Shown one piece after another: positions 42,395 to 49,122 of a DNA stretch of 49,122 nucleotides. Below the pieces are notes generated by a model. It made no database searches, had not been told where the DNA came from, and saw only the letters and a list, made by a program, of their open reading frames with translations. Source of the DNA: Streptococcus suis (GTDB lineage: Bacteria; Bacillota; Bacilli; Lactobacillales; Streptococcaceae); NCBI RefSeq assembly GCF_019794555.1, contig NZ_JAIMEP010000016.1, positions 1-49,122 of the forward strand, written 5' to 3'. The stretch's first letter is position 1. Every line of letters begins with the position of its first letter. The position numbers and the translations under genes were made by a program.

Positions 42395-42486
42395 AGGATA
42401 ACCTCCTGGTAAAATAAGTCAATTATTAAAAATGATGGATTAATAAATGTAATGTAAGTGAATCCTGAATGCAACTTTATAATTTT

Positions 42487-42515
42487 ATAATAGCAAACAT
42501 GTATATCTAAGTCAA
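42487..42515 (-). promoter_or_regulatory. Promoter of the 60-aa membrane protein gene
   Basis: TTGACT (42510-42515), 17 bp, TATTAT (42487-42492) with TGC just before the -10, on the minus strand. A leader of about 85 nt follows. Apart from the telA terminator, nothing else is seen in 42395-42688. Confidence 0.7.
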
Positions 42516-42583
42516 TCAAAAAGAGGTAACTTTTGTCAACATTTGGTCACAATATCATTCTTTCCAGTTATTTTACTACAAAT

Positions 42584-42620
42584 AAAAACACACGGCACTA
42601 CAATATCATGCTATGTGTTT
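42584..42620 (-). terminator. Terminator of telA
   Basis: AAACACA..GC and GCCGTGTGTTTTTATT on the minus strand, with a small mismatch near the loop. Confidence 0.6.
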
Positions 42621-42688
42621 AATAGTATCTAGATAATCTTCATTTTGGTGAATAAAAGTTGGGTCATCACACAAACGATATTTGGTTC

Positions 42689-43960
42689 TTATTGTGGGTT
42701 TTCCAACGGTTGCTCTGCTTCTGTTTGTGCTTCTTTTCCTTGGTCTAACAAGGCTGCAATAATTTTTTGGTCGCGTAATTTCACTGAGTCATTGATGGTC
42801 TCAGCAGAACGTACGATAGCTGCCTCCAACTCACGACGTTTCTGACGTCCTTCATCAATAGCTGCAATAATACCATTATTTTGAGCAACCAAACTTTCTG
42901 CTAATTTGGTAACAGATGCTACTGAAAGGGTCGGATTTTGGGCTGTCCGTTCCATCATTGGAATAGCTTCTTTTGATGTATCCGCAAGCATTTGAAGTGC
43001 AGCATTATTAGCATTGACAATCGCATCTGCCGTCTGACTTGACTTGATTGACTGTTGCAAGATGCCCAACTGTGCAATGGACAGTTTCATTGTTGGAATG
43101 GTATTGCGACGCAACATTCCCAAGCGCTGTTTCATATCTGACGATACTTTTACTAGGTTACGCATTTGGGGAGTCGTTGTCCAAGCAACATACAAACGGC
43201 TCATATATTCAGAATGCTGCTGTTCAAGGATATTTGCCACTTCGGTCACGCGCGCCAATTTCTCAGAAGCAACTTGATACTCAACAGTAGTCGGTGCCAA
43301 GTTCGCAATCTGTTCTTGTGCTTGTTTCGCTCGTTCAGCCGCTTCCTGACCAGTCGCTTCAATAAAGGCGATAACTCCGACTAAATTCTCTATCGACTTG
43401 GTATTATTTTCAATCAAAAGCTCAGCAGAGACAATATTACGTGCCAACACTTCTTCCTGCTTGACCACACTGGCTGCCATGCTATCCATTTTCTTTTCAA
43501 TGGTCTGAGAATCAAAGTAGAATTCTTGCAAATCATTCTTTGCTTGTTTGAACAAGCGTTGGAAGAATCCAGGTTTCTTTTCCAATTCCACCGATGTGGA
43601 AATATCTTTATATTTCGCTACAAATCCATTCAATTCACGATTGGTATTGGCCAACAGTTCATCTACCTGTGGAATTTCAATCTTTTTCTGTTCTGACAAA
43701 ATGTGATTGACCGTCGCGTTGACTTCTTCTACCGCTTCCTTACCAAAATCCAAGAGCGCATTTTGATTAGCCAAGAAATTATCAACCAACTGAGGTGCTT
43801 TTGCACGAATACCCGTCTGTTGCTCTGGCGTTAATTGAGCCAAAAACGATACTTTTTGACTATCTCCTGCTGGCGTAGCTTGGATGATTTCTGTCGTCTT
43901 GTCTTTTACATTCAAACTATTGCTTGCAATCTGATCAATATCAAAATTAAATCCTGACAT
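42689..43960 (-). CDS. telA: Toxic anion resistance (TelA/KlaA) family protein
   Basis: 423 residues, mostly long helices (SGFNFDIDQIASNSLNVKD start; VEYQVASEKLARVTEVANIL; TPQMRNLVKVSSDMKQRLGML), the TelA family pattern. The family is named for tellurite resistance, but its usual job is likely an envelope-stress or membrane-associated role. The gene is five bases after xpaC and ends at its own terminator. Confidence 0.88.
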   Translation of the reverse strand: MSGFNFDIDQIASNSLNVKDKTTEIIQATPAGDSQKVSFLAQLTPEQQTGIRAKAPQLVDNFLANQNALLDFGKEAVEEVNATVNHILSEQKKIEIPQVDELLANTNRELNGFVAKYKDISTSVELEKKPGFFQRLFKQAKNDLQEFYFDSQTIEKKMDSMAASVVKQEEVLARNIVSAELLIENNTKSIENLVGVIAFIEATGQEAAERAKQAQEQIANLAPTTVEYQVASEKLARVTEVANILEQQHSEYMSRLYVAWTTTPQMRNLVKVSSDMKQRLGMLRRNTIPTMKLSIAQLGILQQSIKSSQTADAIVNANNAALQMLADTSKEAIPMMERTAQNPTLSVASVTKLAESLVAQNNGIIAAIDEGRQKRRELEAAIVRSAETINDSVKLRDQKIIAALLDQGKEAQTEAEQPLENPQ

Positions 43961-43965
43961 CTTCT

Positions 43966-44793
43966 TTACTCCTCTTCCCTTTTCATCATACGTAGACTGA
44001 CTTCAAAGTCTTTCATATCAGCTTCATTGAATTGCTTAATGGTATCGTCCAAATCCTTATCGAAACTTTCCATGGCCAATTTTGCCTGTGTCAAGCGTTC
44101 TTCAGCGTTGAAATAATCTTTTGGCGATTTCTTTATTTTTACATATCCTTGTAGAATATCGTTAAACCGTTGCATATTGGCCTCATGAATAGCTGTCAAC
44201 TCTTCCTTTTTATCGCTTGTATTTTCTAGCTTTTCAAGAATAACAAGATTGTCTCTTTGGATATTGCAATAGGTTTCTAAAATCTCTGGCGCAATTTCTG
44301 CAATCATTGCTTGTTCATCCATTACCTTACCACCACTAGGTGAAACCTGTTCACTCGTTTCTTTTTCTACCTTAGTTTCTGGTAATTTCAATTGGTATTT
44401 CAGCTGCAAAGTATCGACAGCTTCTTTGCTTGCATAAGCGTCAAGGTATTTTCCAACCTTTTGATACAGTTGATCCAGTTCGAACAATTGACCTAGCAGG
44501 CGTTTACGCAACTGCAGGACTGACTGATTCTCTCCCTGTTCTGCTAGCAACTCTTGGTGTTTTTCATAGCCAGAACGAATGGAAAAAATCAAGGTTTGGA
44601 TTCGTTTTATTTGGTCACTATTCAAGAATCGGTGAATGGCATCTCGTTTATATACATAGCCAATCAAGAGTCCAAGTGGCAGTAATATATACCAAAAACT
44701 CATGATAAAACTGATAGCAAGTAAGACCAATAATATCGTAATGCCCGAATTCTTCTTCCCATTTCTATGGTAATTTCTATATTTGTGCCCCAT
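43966..44793 (-). CDS. xpaC: XpaC-like protein (5-bromo-4-chloroindolyl phosphate hydrolysis family)
   Basis: 275 residues: a basic start (MGHKYRNYHRNGKKNSG), one strong hydrophobic segment at about 18-45 (ITILLVLLAISFIMSFWYILL), then a charged coiled-coil region. Partner of telA in many Firmicutes. AGGAGG four bases before ATG 44793, and TGATATAAT at 44821-44826 as promoter. Despite the family name, no catalytic motif is visible. Confidence 0.85.
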   Translation of the reverse strand: MGHKYRNYHRNGKKNSGITILLVLLAISFIMSFWYILLPLGLLIGYVYKRDAIHRFLNSDQIKRIQTLIFSIRSGYEKHQELLAEQGENQSVLQLRKRLLGQLFELDQLYQKVGKYLDAYASKEAVDTLQLKYQLKLPETKVEKETSEQVSPSGGKVMDEQAMIAEIAPEILETYCNIQRDNLVILEKLENTSDKKEELTAIHEANMQRFNDILQGYVKIKKSPKDYFNAEERLTQAKLAMESFDKDLDDTIKQFNEADMKDFEVSLRMMKREEE

Positions 44794-44820
44794 AGAGCCT
44801 CCTCATACATGATATACATT

Positions 44821-44826
44821 ATTATA
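44821..44826 (-). promoter_or_regulatory. xpaC-telA promoter (-10)
   Basis: ATGTGATATAAT on the minus strand, an extended -10. Confidence 0.55.
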
Positions 44827-44857
44827 TCACATTCCTCTAAAATACTAGAAAAATACA

Positions 44858-44894
44858 AAAAGAAAAAGCCAAGAAAAATCTTGACTTTTAGATA
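44858..44894. repeat. Direct repeat, left copy (copied CBS-gene terminator)
   Basis: 37 bp that recur at 48214-48250 with one mismatch. On the minus strand it contains the hairpin GTCAAGA-TTTT-TCTTGGC followed by T-run. The right copy is the true terminator of the CBS gene, so this copy marks the left edge of the GH31 island. Confidence 0.8.
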
Positions 44895-45011
44895 GTCTTC
44901 ATATCGTTATTACCAAACAGGGATACCATGACTTTAATAATTTAAGTTATTATTTTTTATTATCGTGTGAATTATTTATACATTTATTTTTTTATTCTTG
45001 GAGGAGAAAAA

Positions 45012-47234
45012 TCAGCTAATATATAATAATTCAGTCAGTTGTTCACGAAGTCTAGGTTCTAAACGATTTAATGAAGCTATCTTATGCAGTATATTTTGAC
45101 TATTTTCCAATTCTCGAACTACAATGTGCTTTGTATCATAGTCAATTTCCAAATCTTGTAAACAAGCGTAAACTCTGTCAATAAATGTACTATTTTTTTC
45201 AAGTGGTGTAGCATCAAATGGTACCCTAGTATCCCCATTCTCCACTATCACGTCTTCCTGTCTTATTGCATGAAAAATGAGACGATGTTTCCGTTTGGCC
45301 GGAATAATAGTAGCATCACCTGAATAGGAAATGTGAACCTCCCCTTCCTCCCATCGTAGCTCACAACTAGTAATTAACCGTTTCCCATTAAGGTCTTCAA
45401 CTAAGTCAAATGAATTCGATGTTCCTGGGAAAATATGCCATTCAATTATTTCCGGCAATCTCACACCTGTCTTTGCTGGTTTTGCATCCAAGGGGATTAT
45501 TGCCCCTTCTTTAGCGAACACTGGAATCTCTTCTTTTTTTCTATAAATAGGAAGTTTGATTGGTCCAACATATTCGTCATCCGTGAAAAAATTATACCAT
45601 TTACCCTCAGGGAACCAGACTTCAACACGTCCTTTTTTATCTGAAGGGTTTGATTTTTCAGTAACAGGAGCCACCATTAATTCTGAACCAAAAAAATACT
45701 GATTCGGAACTGAATAACTTTCATCGCTATAAGGATAATTATAGTACATAGGGGTAATTAGTGGCATACCATTTTCGTGGGTCCGCACATTCATTGTATA
45801 AAGGTATGGTATAAATTTATGTCGAAGTCGAAGATATACTTTCATACTCTCAGCAATTTCTAAACTGTAGCCCCAAGGCTCCTTACTTTGAAATGGACTA
45901 TTTGAACTATGAAGGCGGTTTATAGGACTAAAGACACCAAATTGTAACCAGCGCAAAGCAAGTTCTTCATCATGATAACCGAGCATATGGCCTCCAATAT
46001 CATGACTCCACCAAGTATAGCCAATATTTGACGCTGTACTGGTAAAGTAAGGTTGAAATGCTAAAGATACCCATGTTGTCACTGTATCTCCTGAAAAACC
46101 AATGGGAAATCTATGACTTCCAGGACCTGCATATCGAGATAAAATGACACTGTTATTTCCCTCTCGCGTAATATCTTTAAAATGATAATAATTCAATAAC
46201 CATAGGGGATCTATCTGTCCCTCAGTCCCTTGTTGCCAGTCAATCCACCAAAAATCAACACCTTGTTTTTCTAATGGATGATGGACTTCTTCAAAATATG
46301 CCTTTCTAAAATCCTCATTTGACATGTCAAATAGCGCAGGTTCTTCAATTGTAGTATTGAGAGAAAGTCGTTTCGCTACCGCCGGATATGCATCCTCAAA
46401 GGCACGTATTCCATCAGCTGGATGTACATTTAAAGTTGTCTTCAAACCACGTTTATGCAACTCATTCAAAAATCTCTCTGGATCAGGGAATAATTTTTTA
46501 TTCCATGAATAACCTGTCCATCCGCTACCAAATCTTTCTGGTACATCATTTGTTAAATGCCAATCCATATCAATTACACTTACCGAAAGAGGCACATTCT
46601 CAGCTTCAAACTTATCCATAAGACTAAGGTATCCTTCTTCTGAATAAGCCCAATATCTACTCCACCAATTTCCAAGTGCAAAACGAGGTAGCAAAGGTGT
46701 CGAACCTGTTAGGTGATAATAATCTTTTAGAGCTGTATAGTAATCTCGTCCATAACCAAAAAAGTATATATCAATAACATTCTCTGGCCTTTCTACAGGG
46801 TTGCACATTTTATCAAAAACAAAACTGCTCGAATCATCTAATATTGCAAAACCATTTTTGCTCATTATTCCATCTTCGAGTTCTATTGAGCCATCAACGA
46901 AATCCAACGTTCGATTAGTCCCGCCCAAGTTTGAATATTGGTTCCCAAAATACCAACGATTCCCATAAGCGGATAGATTGTTTTTTACATCAATAAATAA
47001 TCCACTATTACTAAAAAGACTTTTATCATAGTGTAGGTGTAAAGAATCTGTAATAATTTCCAATCGATTTTCATCTTCTATTACATTAAGAGATAACTCA
47101 GAAGTAAACAATCTATTTTGAACGACTCTGGTCAATCTGTCTTCAAAATAGCCATTCTCTGAATACTCCAATCGAATTAACTGATTAGTTAAAACTGATA
47201 TTCTATATTTTTTTCCTTCAAAAACTGTTTGCAT
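45012..47234 (-). CDS. Glycoside hydrolase family 31 alpha-glycosidase
   Basis: 740 residues. The (beta/alpha)8 domain has FALGNWWSRYW, SVIDMDWH, the nucleophile region FWWIDWQQGTEG (Asp), and the acid/base region FSGDTVTTW. The subfamily with DWQQG differs from classic WNDMNEP enzymes; the substrate (glucose, xylose or other alpha-linked sugar) is not certain. It has no signal peptide, so it is cytoplasmic and acts on imported oligosaccharides. ATG 47234 follows GGAGAGG, placed after the stop of the yesL remnant. AT-rich. No transporter is left next to it. Confidence 0.9.
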   Translation of the reverse strand: MQTVFEGKKYRISVLTNQLIRLEYSENGYFEDRLTRVVQNRLFTSELSLNVIEDENRLEIITDSLHLHYDKSLFSNSGLFIDVKNNLSAYGNRWYFGNQYSNLGGTNRTLDFVDGSIELEDGIMSKNGFAILDDSSSFVFDKMCNPVERPENVIDIYFFGYGRDYYTALKDYYHLTGSTPLLPRFALGNWWSRYWAYSEEGYLSLMDKFEAENVPLSVSVIDMDWHLTNDVPERFGSGWTGYSWNKKLFPDPERFLNELHKRGLKTTLNVHPADGIRAFEDAYPAVAKRLSLNTTIEEPALFDMSNEDFRKAYFEEVHHPLEKQGVDFWWIDWQQGTEGQIDPLWLLNYYHFKDITREGNNSVILSRYAGPGSHRFPIGFSGDTVTTWVSLAFQPYFTSTASNIGYTWWSHDIGGHMLGYHDEELALRWLQFGVFSPINRLHSSNSPFQSKEPWGYSLEIAESMKVYLRLRHKFIPYLYTMNVRTHENGMPLITPMYYNYPYSDESYSVPNQYFFGSELMVAPVTEKSNPSDKKGRVEVWFPEGKWYNFFTDDEYVGPIKLPIYRKKEEIPVFAKEGAIIPLDAKPAKTGVRLPEIIEWHIFPGTSNSFDLVEDLNGKRLITSCELRWEEGEVHISYSGDATIIPAKRKHRLIFHAIRQEDVIVENGDTRVPFDATPLEKNSTFIDRVYACLQDLEIDYDTKHIVVRELENSQNILHKIASLNRLEPRLREQLTELLYIS

Positions 47235-47242
47235 AACCTCTC

Positions 47243-47524
47243 CTATTTTGCAATACTCAAAATGTGTTTCGTCAACCAAGCATTTAAACCTGCAAGAGCA
47301 GATATTCCACCAAATGTAAACACATATAGAGCTGTAAAAATGCCAACGATATTACTAATTGAAAAATAAACGACAAAAATATTCAGCCAGATTAAGAAAA
47401 TACTATAAAATGGCTTTTTTACTATTAACAAAAAGCTATTTTTTATTGCTCGAAAAATTCCATCTTCATACAGACAAATATACGTTAGACTCACCAATAA
47501 TATTATAAACCAAATTACAAAAAA
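47243..47524 (-). pseudogene. Truncated YesL (DUF624) membrane protein, C-terminal part only
   Basis: The frame FFVIWFIILLVSLTYICLYE, then AIKNSFLLIVKKPFYSIFLI and a hydrophobic end matches the C-terminal half of YesL-type proteins (about 200 residues normally). Upstream the frame hits a stop at 47525-47527, exactly where an AraC-type frame begins on the other strand. The 5' half is therefore deleted. Confidence 0.6.
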
Positions 47525-48017
47525 TCAGTGTAATATTAGATCAAAAAGGAATCTCTGCCCATAAACTATTTCAGACTAAAATGCATGATTATTATCAAGA
47601 ACGGTGTTTTAACAGCATTGAAGATTGGCTGAAATACATTGAGTTTTATAGTAATACAGCTGGTGATTATATTAAACTACTTGAATCACAACAAACATTT
47701 TCACAAATTATTATCGACTATATAGACCATCACTACTCCGAAGAATTAAATCGTAAAGTGCTTGCCGATTTAGTTTTCATTAGCCCAGATCATCTTGCAA
47801 GATTATTTAAACATGAAACAGGTAAAACTCTTATAAATTATATAACAGATAAGCGAATTGAAGAAGCTAAAAAACTTTTATTAAATAGCAATGCAACAGT
47901 ATATATTATTGCAGATCAAGTAGGATATGATAATTATTCATATTTTTCTAAAACATTTAAAAAAATACCGGTTTTTCACCGATTGAATTCCGACAACACC
48001 ATTCTGTAGATATCTAG
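47509..48017 (+). pseudogene. AraC-type response regulator remnant, 5'-truncated and frameshifted
   Basis: The readable part is KISVILDQKGISAHKLF..FSQIIIDYIDHHYSEELNRK, then an AraC helix-turn-helix pair (LADLVFISPDHLARLFKHET and IIADQVGYDNYSYFSKTF). The N-terminal receiver is missing. In the run of seven A at 47959-47965 the frame shifts: the current frame ends KKIPVFHRLNSDNTIL, whereas the other frame gives the normal ending TGFSPIEFRQHHSVDI to 48017. One added A would restore it. It was probably a YesN-like regulator of the sugar genes next to it. Confidence 0.75.
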
Positions 48018-48067
48018 CAAGACATTCAATATTGACTACTCCTACCATCTTAAATTGTGAATCATTG

Positions 48068-48115
48068 AATGGAGATGAATTCTATTAAATTAGTACTCAT
48101 CTCCATTCTTTTTTT
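48068..48115 (+). terminator. Terminator after the AraC remnant
   Basis: AATGGAGATGA and TCATCTCCATT form an 11-pair stem, then seven T. Confidence 0.85.
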
Positions 48116-48213
48116 AGCTATCTATCTCAACAATCAATCTCATAATATAGTGCCTCAAAGCTACTGATCATTCGGATATCAATAATTAATCCATTGATTT
48201 TATATCGTTGACC

Positions 48214-48250
48214 AAAAGAAAAAGCCAAGAAAAATCTTGACCTTTAGATA
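48214..48250. repeat. Direct repeat, right copy (CBS-gene terminator)
   Basis: Matches 44858-44894 in 36 of 37 bases. It includes the last codons and stop of the CBS gene and its terminator hairpin GTCAAGA-TTTT-TCTTGGC plus T-run (minus strand). Confidence 0.8.
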
Positions 48251-48900
48251 TTTTTTGCGACTGTTGGAACGAGGCTGTCAACTTCAATTCCTGCATCTTC
48301 AAAGAGTGACCGAACTTCTTCTAGATCAACCTTCCCTTCAATTTGTACTTCAATGACTACTTTTCCTGATTTAGTAGCAATTTGTACAGTTGAGACGATA
48401 TTATATTCTTTGTCCGAAACCAGACGAATAATTTTTTCCAATTCCCCAGCTTTATTGTCGACGATAAAACGAGCACGAACTCCTTCTTCACCGTAACCAG
48501 AGACTTGTAAAAATGCAGCAAATATATCGCGATCGGTAATCACACCATATAATTGGTCATTGTCAACGACAGGAAGAATACCCACTTTATTTTTGTACAT
48601 CAAATAGGTAGCATCTTCAAGACTGGCATAACCTGAAACAGTGATCACATCCTTGATCATGACATCCTTGACCTTGGTTTTATTGAGTAGATAGTTCATC
48701 TCATAGATAGATAAACTAGTAGCTTTAGAAGGACTTGCCTCTGCAATAGTTCCCTCAGTCACCAAGCCGACCAATTTATCATTTTCAATGACAGGCAGAC
48801 GGTGCAAATCCTGTTCACGCATGAGATCAGCAGCATGAGCAATCGTTGTATCTGGAGAAATGTAAACAACCTTTCGAGTCATAAAATCTTTAACAGACAT
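48244..48900 (-). CDS. CBS-pair and ACT domain protein (AcuB-like)
   Basis: 218 residues: two CBS motifs (KDFMTRKVVYISPDTTIAHA and VKDVMIKDVITVSGYASLED) and a C-terminal ACT-like part (GVRARFIVDNKAGELEKIIR). It probably senses adenine nucleotides or amino acids. In streptococci it commonly follows branched-chain amino acid transport genes, which would lie beyond the window. GGAGG precedes ATG 48900; the -10 TATAAT is at 48930-48935. Confidence 0.9.
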   Translation of the reverse strand: MSVKDFMTRKVVYISPDTTIAHAADLMREQDLHRLPVIENDKLVGLVTEGTIAEASPSKATSLSIYEMNYLLNKTKVKDVMIKDVITVSGYASLEDATYLMYKNKVGILPVVDNDQLYGVITDRDIFAAFLQVSGYGEEGVRARFIVDNKAGELEKIIRLVSDKEYNIVSTVQIATKSGKVVIEVQIEGKVDLEEVRSLFEDAGIEVDSLVPTVAKNI

Positions 48901-48929
48901 GAGATACCTCCTTAGTTTCTTATGGATTC

Positions 48930-48958
48930 ATTATAACACAAAAACGAAAACGATTTCA
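48930..48958 (-). promoter_or_regulatory. CBS gene promoter with cre-like site
   Basis: Extended -10 TGTTATAAT (48930-48938). TGAAATCGTTTTCG at 48945-48958 matches the cre consensus except for the last base and covers the -35 region. From 48959 to the window end I see no gene. Confidence 0.5.
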
Positions 48959-49122
48959 ATGTTTTGTAAAAATAATTGAAAATACTTCGTGTTTTCTTTT
49001 CTCTGAAAGTTCTATAATGAAGTTAGCCACTTTACCTTAATCAAAATCAGCTGCTTTACTATAAATGAGTTGGCGATTGATTTCATTTGATAACAGGCTT
49101 GAAGCTGTTAGGCTAAGTTGCC

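Noticed and set aside
43044..43384. Three overlapping plus-strand ORFs within telA
   Set aside because: They are antisense shadows of telA without ribosome sites or recognisable domains.

Overview
The window looks like a chromosomal segment of a low-GC Gram-positive streptococcus, most likely Streptococcus suis or a close relative. This rests on the gene content and order that I recognise from streptococci: coiA-pepF-(small genes)-O-methyltransferase-prsA-alaS, tmk-holB-yabA-rsmI, serC-GNAT-serA-ogt, xpaC-telA and an acuB-like CBS gene. A-rich Shine-Dalgarno sites and many extended -10 promoters (TGnTATAAT) fit the same group. No rRNA, tRNA, CRISPR array or intact transposase was seen.

Layout. 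1-12.4 kb is core genome, mostly on the minus strand: metG, coiA with a candidate com box, pepF with a cre site, two small hypothetical genes, an O-methyltransferase that appears to have a leaderless mRNA, the PrsA foldase lipoprotein, and an alanine T-box that precedes a LURP-one-like gene and then alaS. 12.4-20.5 kb is accessory. It holds a tightly overlapping four-gene operon (MmeI-like adenine methyltransferase, SF2 helicase, 96-aa protein, GIY-YIG nuclease), followed by two tiny membrane-protein genes (30 and 37 aa). Upstream of it lie two tandem type I toxin-antitoxin loci with holin-like toxins and antisense RNAs. 20.5-32.5 kb carries a CPBP protease, two paralogous DUF975 membrane proteins, an APC permease, a large membrane protein, exoA, a CDF transporter with a cre site, and the serine-biosynthesis operon. 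32.7-38.1 kb is an AT-rich amino-acid ABC transporter operon with an embedded URO-D-family methyltransferase and a divergent LysR regulator. 38.3-42.1 kb is the replication/translation cluster plus yitT. 42.1-49.1 kb contains a small-membrane-protein locus, telA-xpaC, and a GH31 glycosidase island. That island has two truncated genes fused head to head and is bracketed by a 37-bp direct repeat derived from the end of the CBS gene.

The most interesting unit is the 13.2-19.3 kb operon. The methyltransferase has MmeI-type spacer, SAM-binding, NPPY and target-recognition features, but I see no convincing MmeI-type nuclease motif. A separate GIY-YIG nuclease is encoded three genes downstream, with a helicase and a small protein that shares an HGRxP motif with the helicase tail. 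I read this as a candidate split, helicase-dependent restriction or defence system, with the two toxin-antitoxin loci possibly stabilising the region. That is inference; no activity is shown by the sequence.
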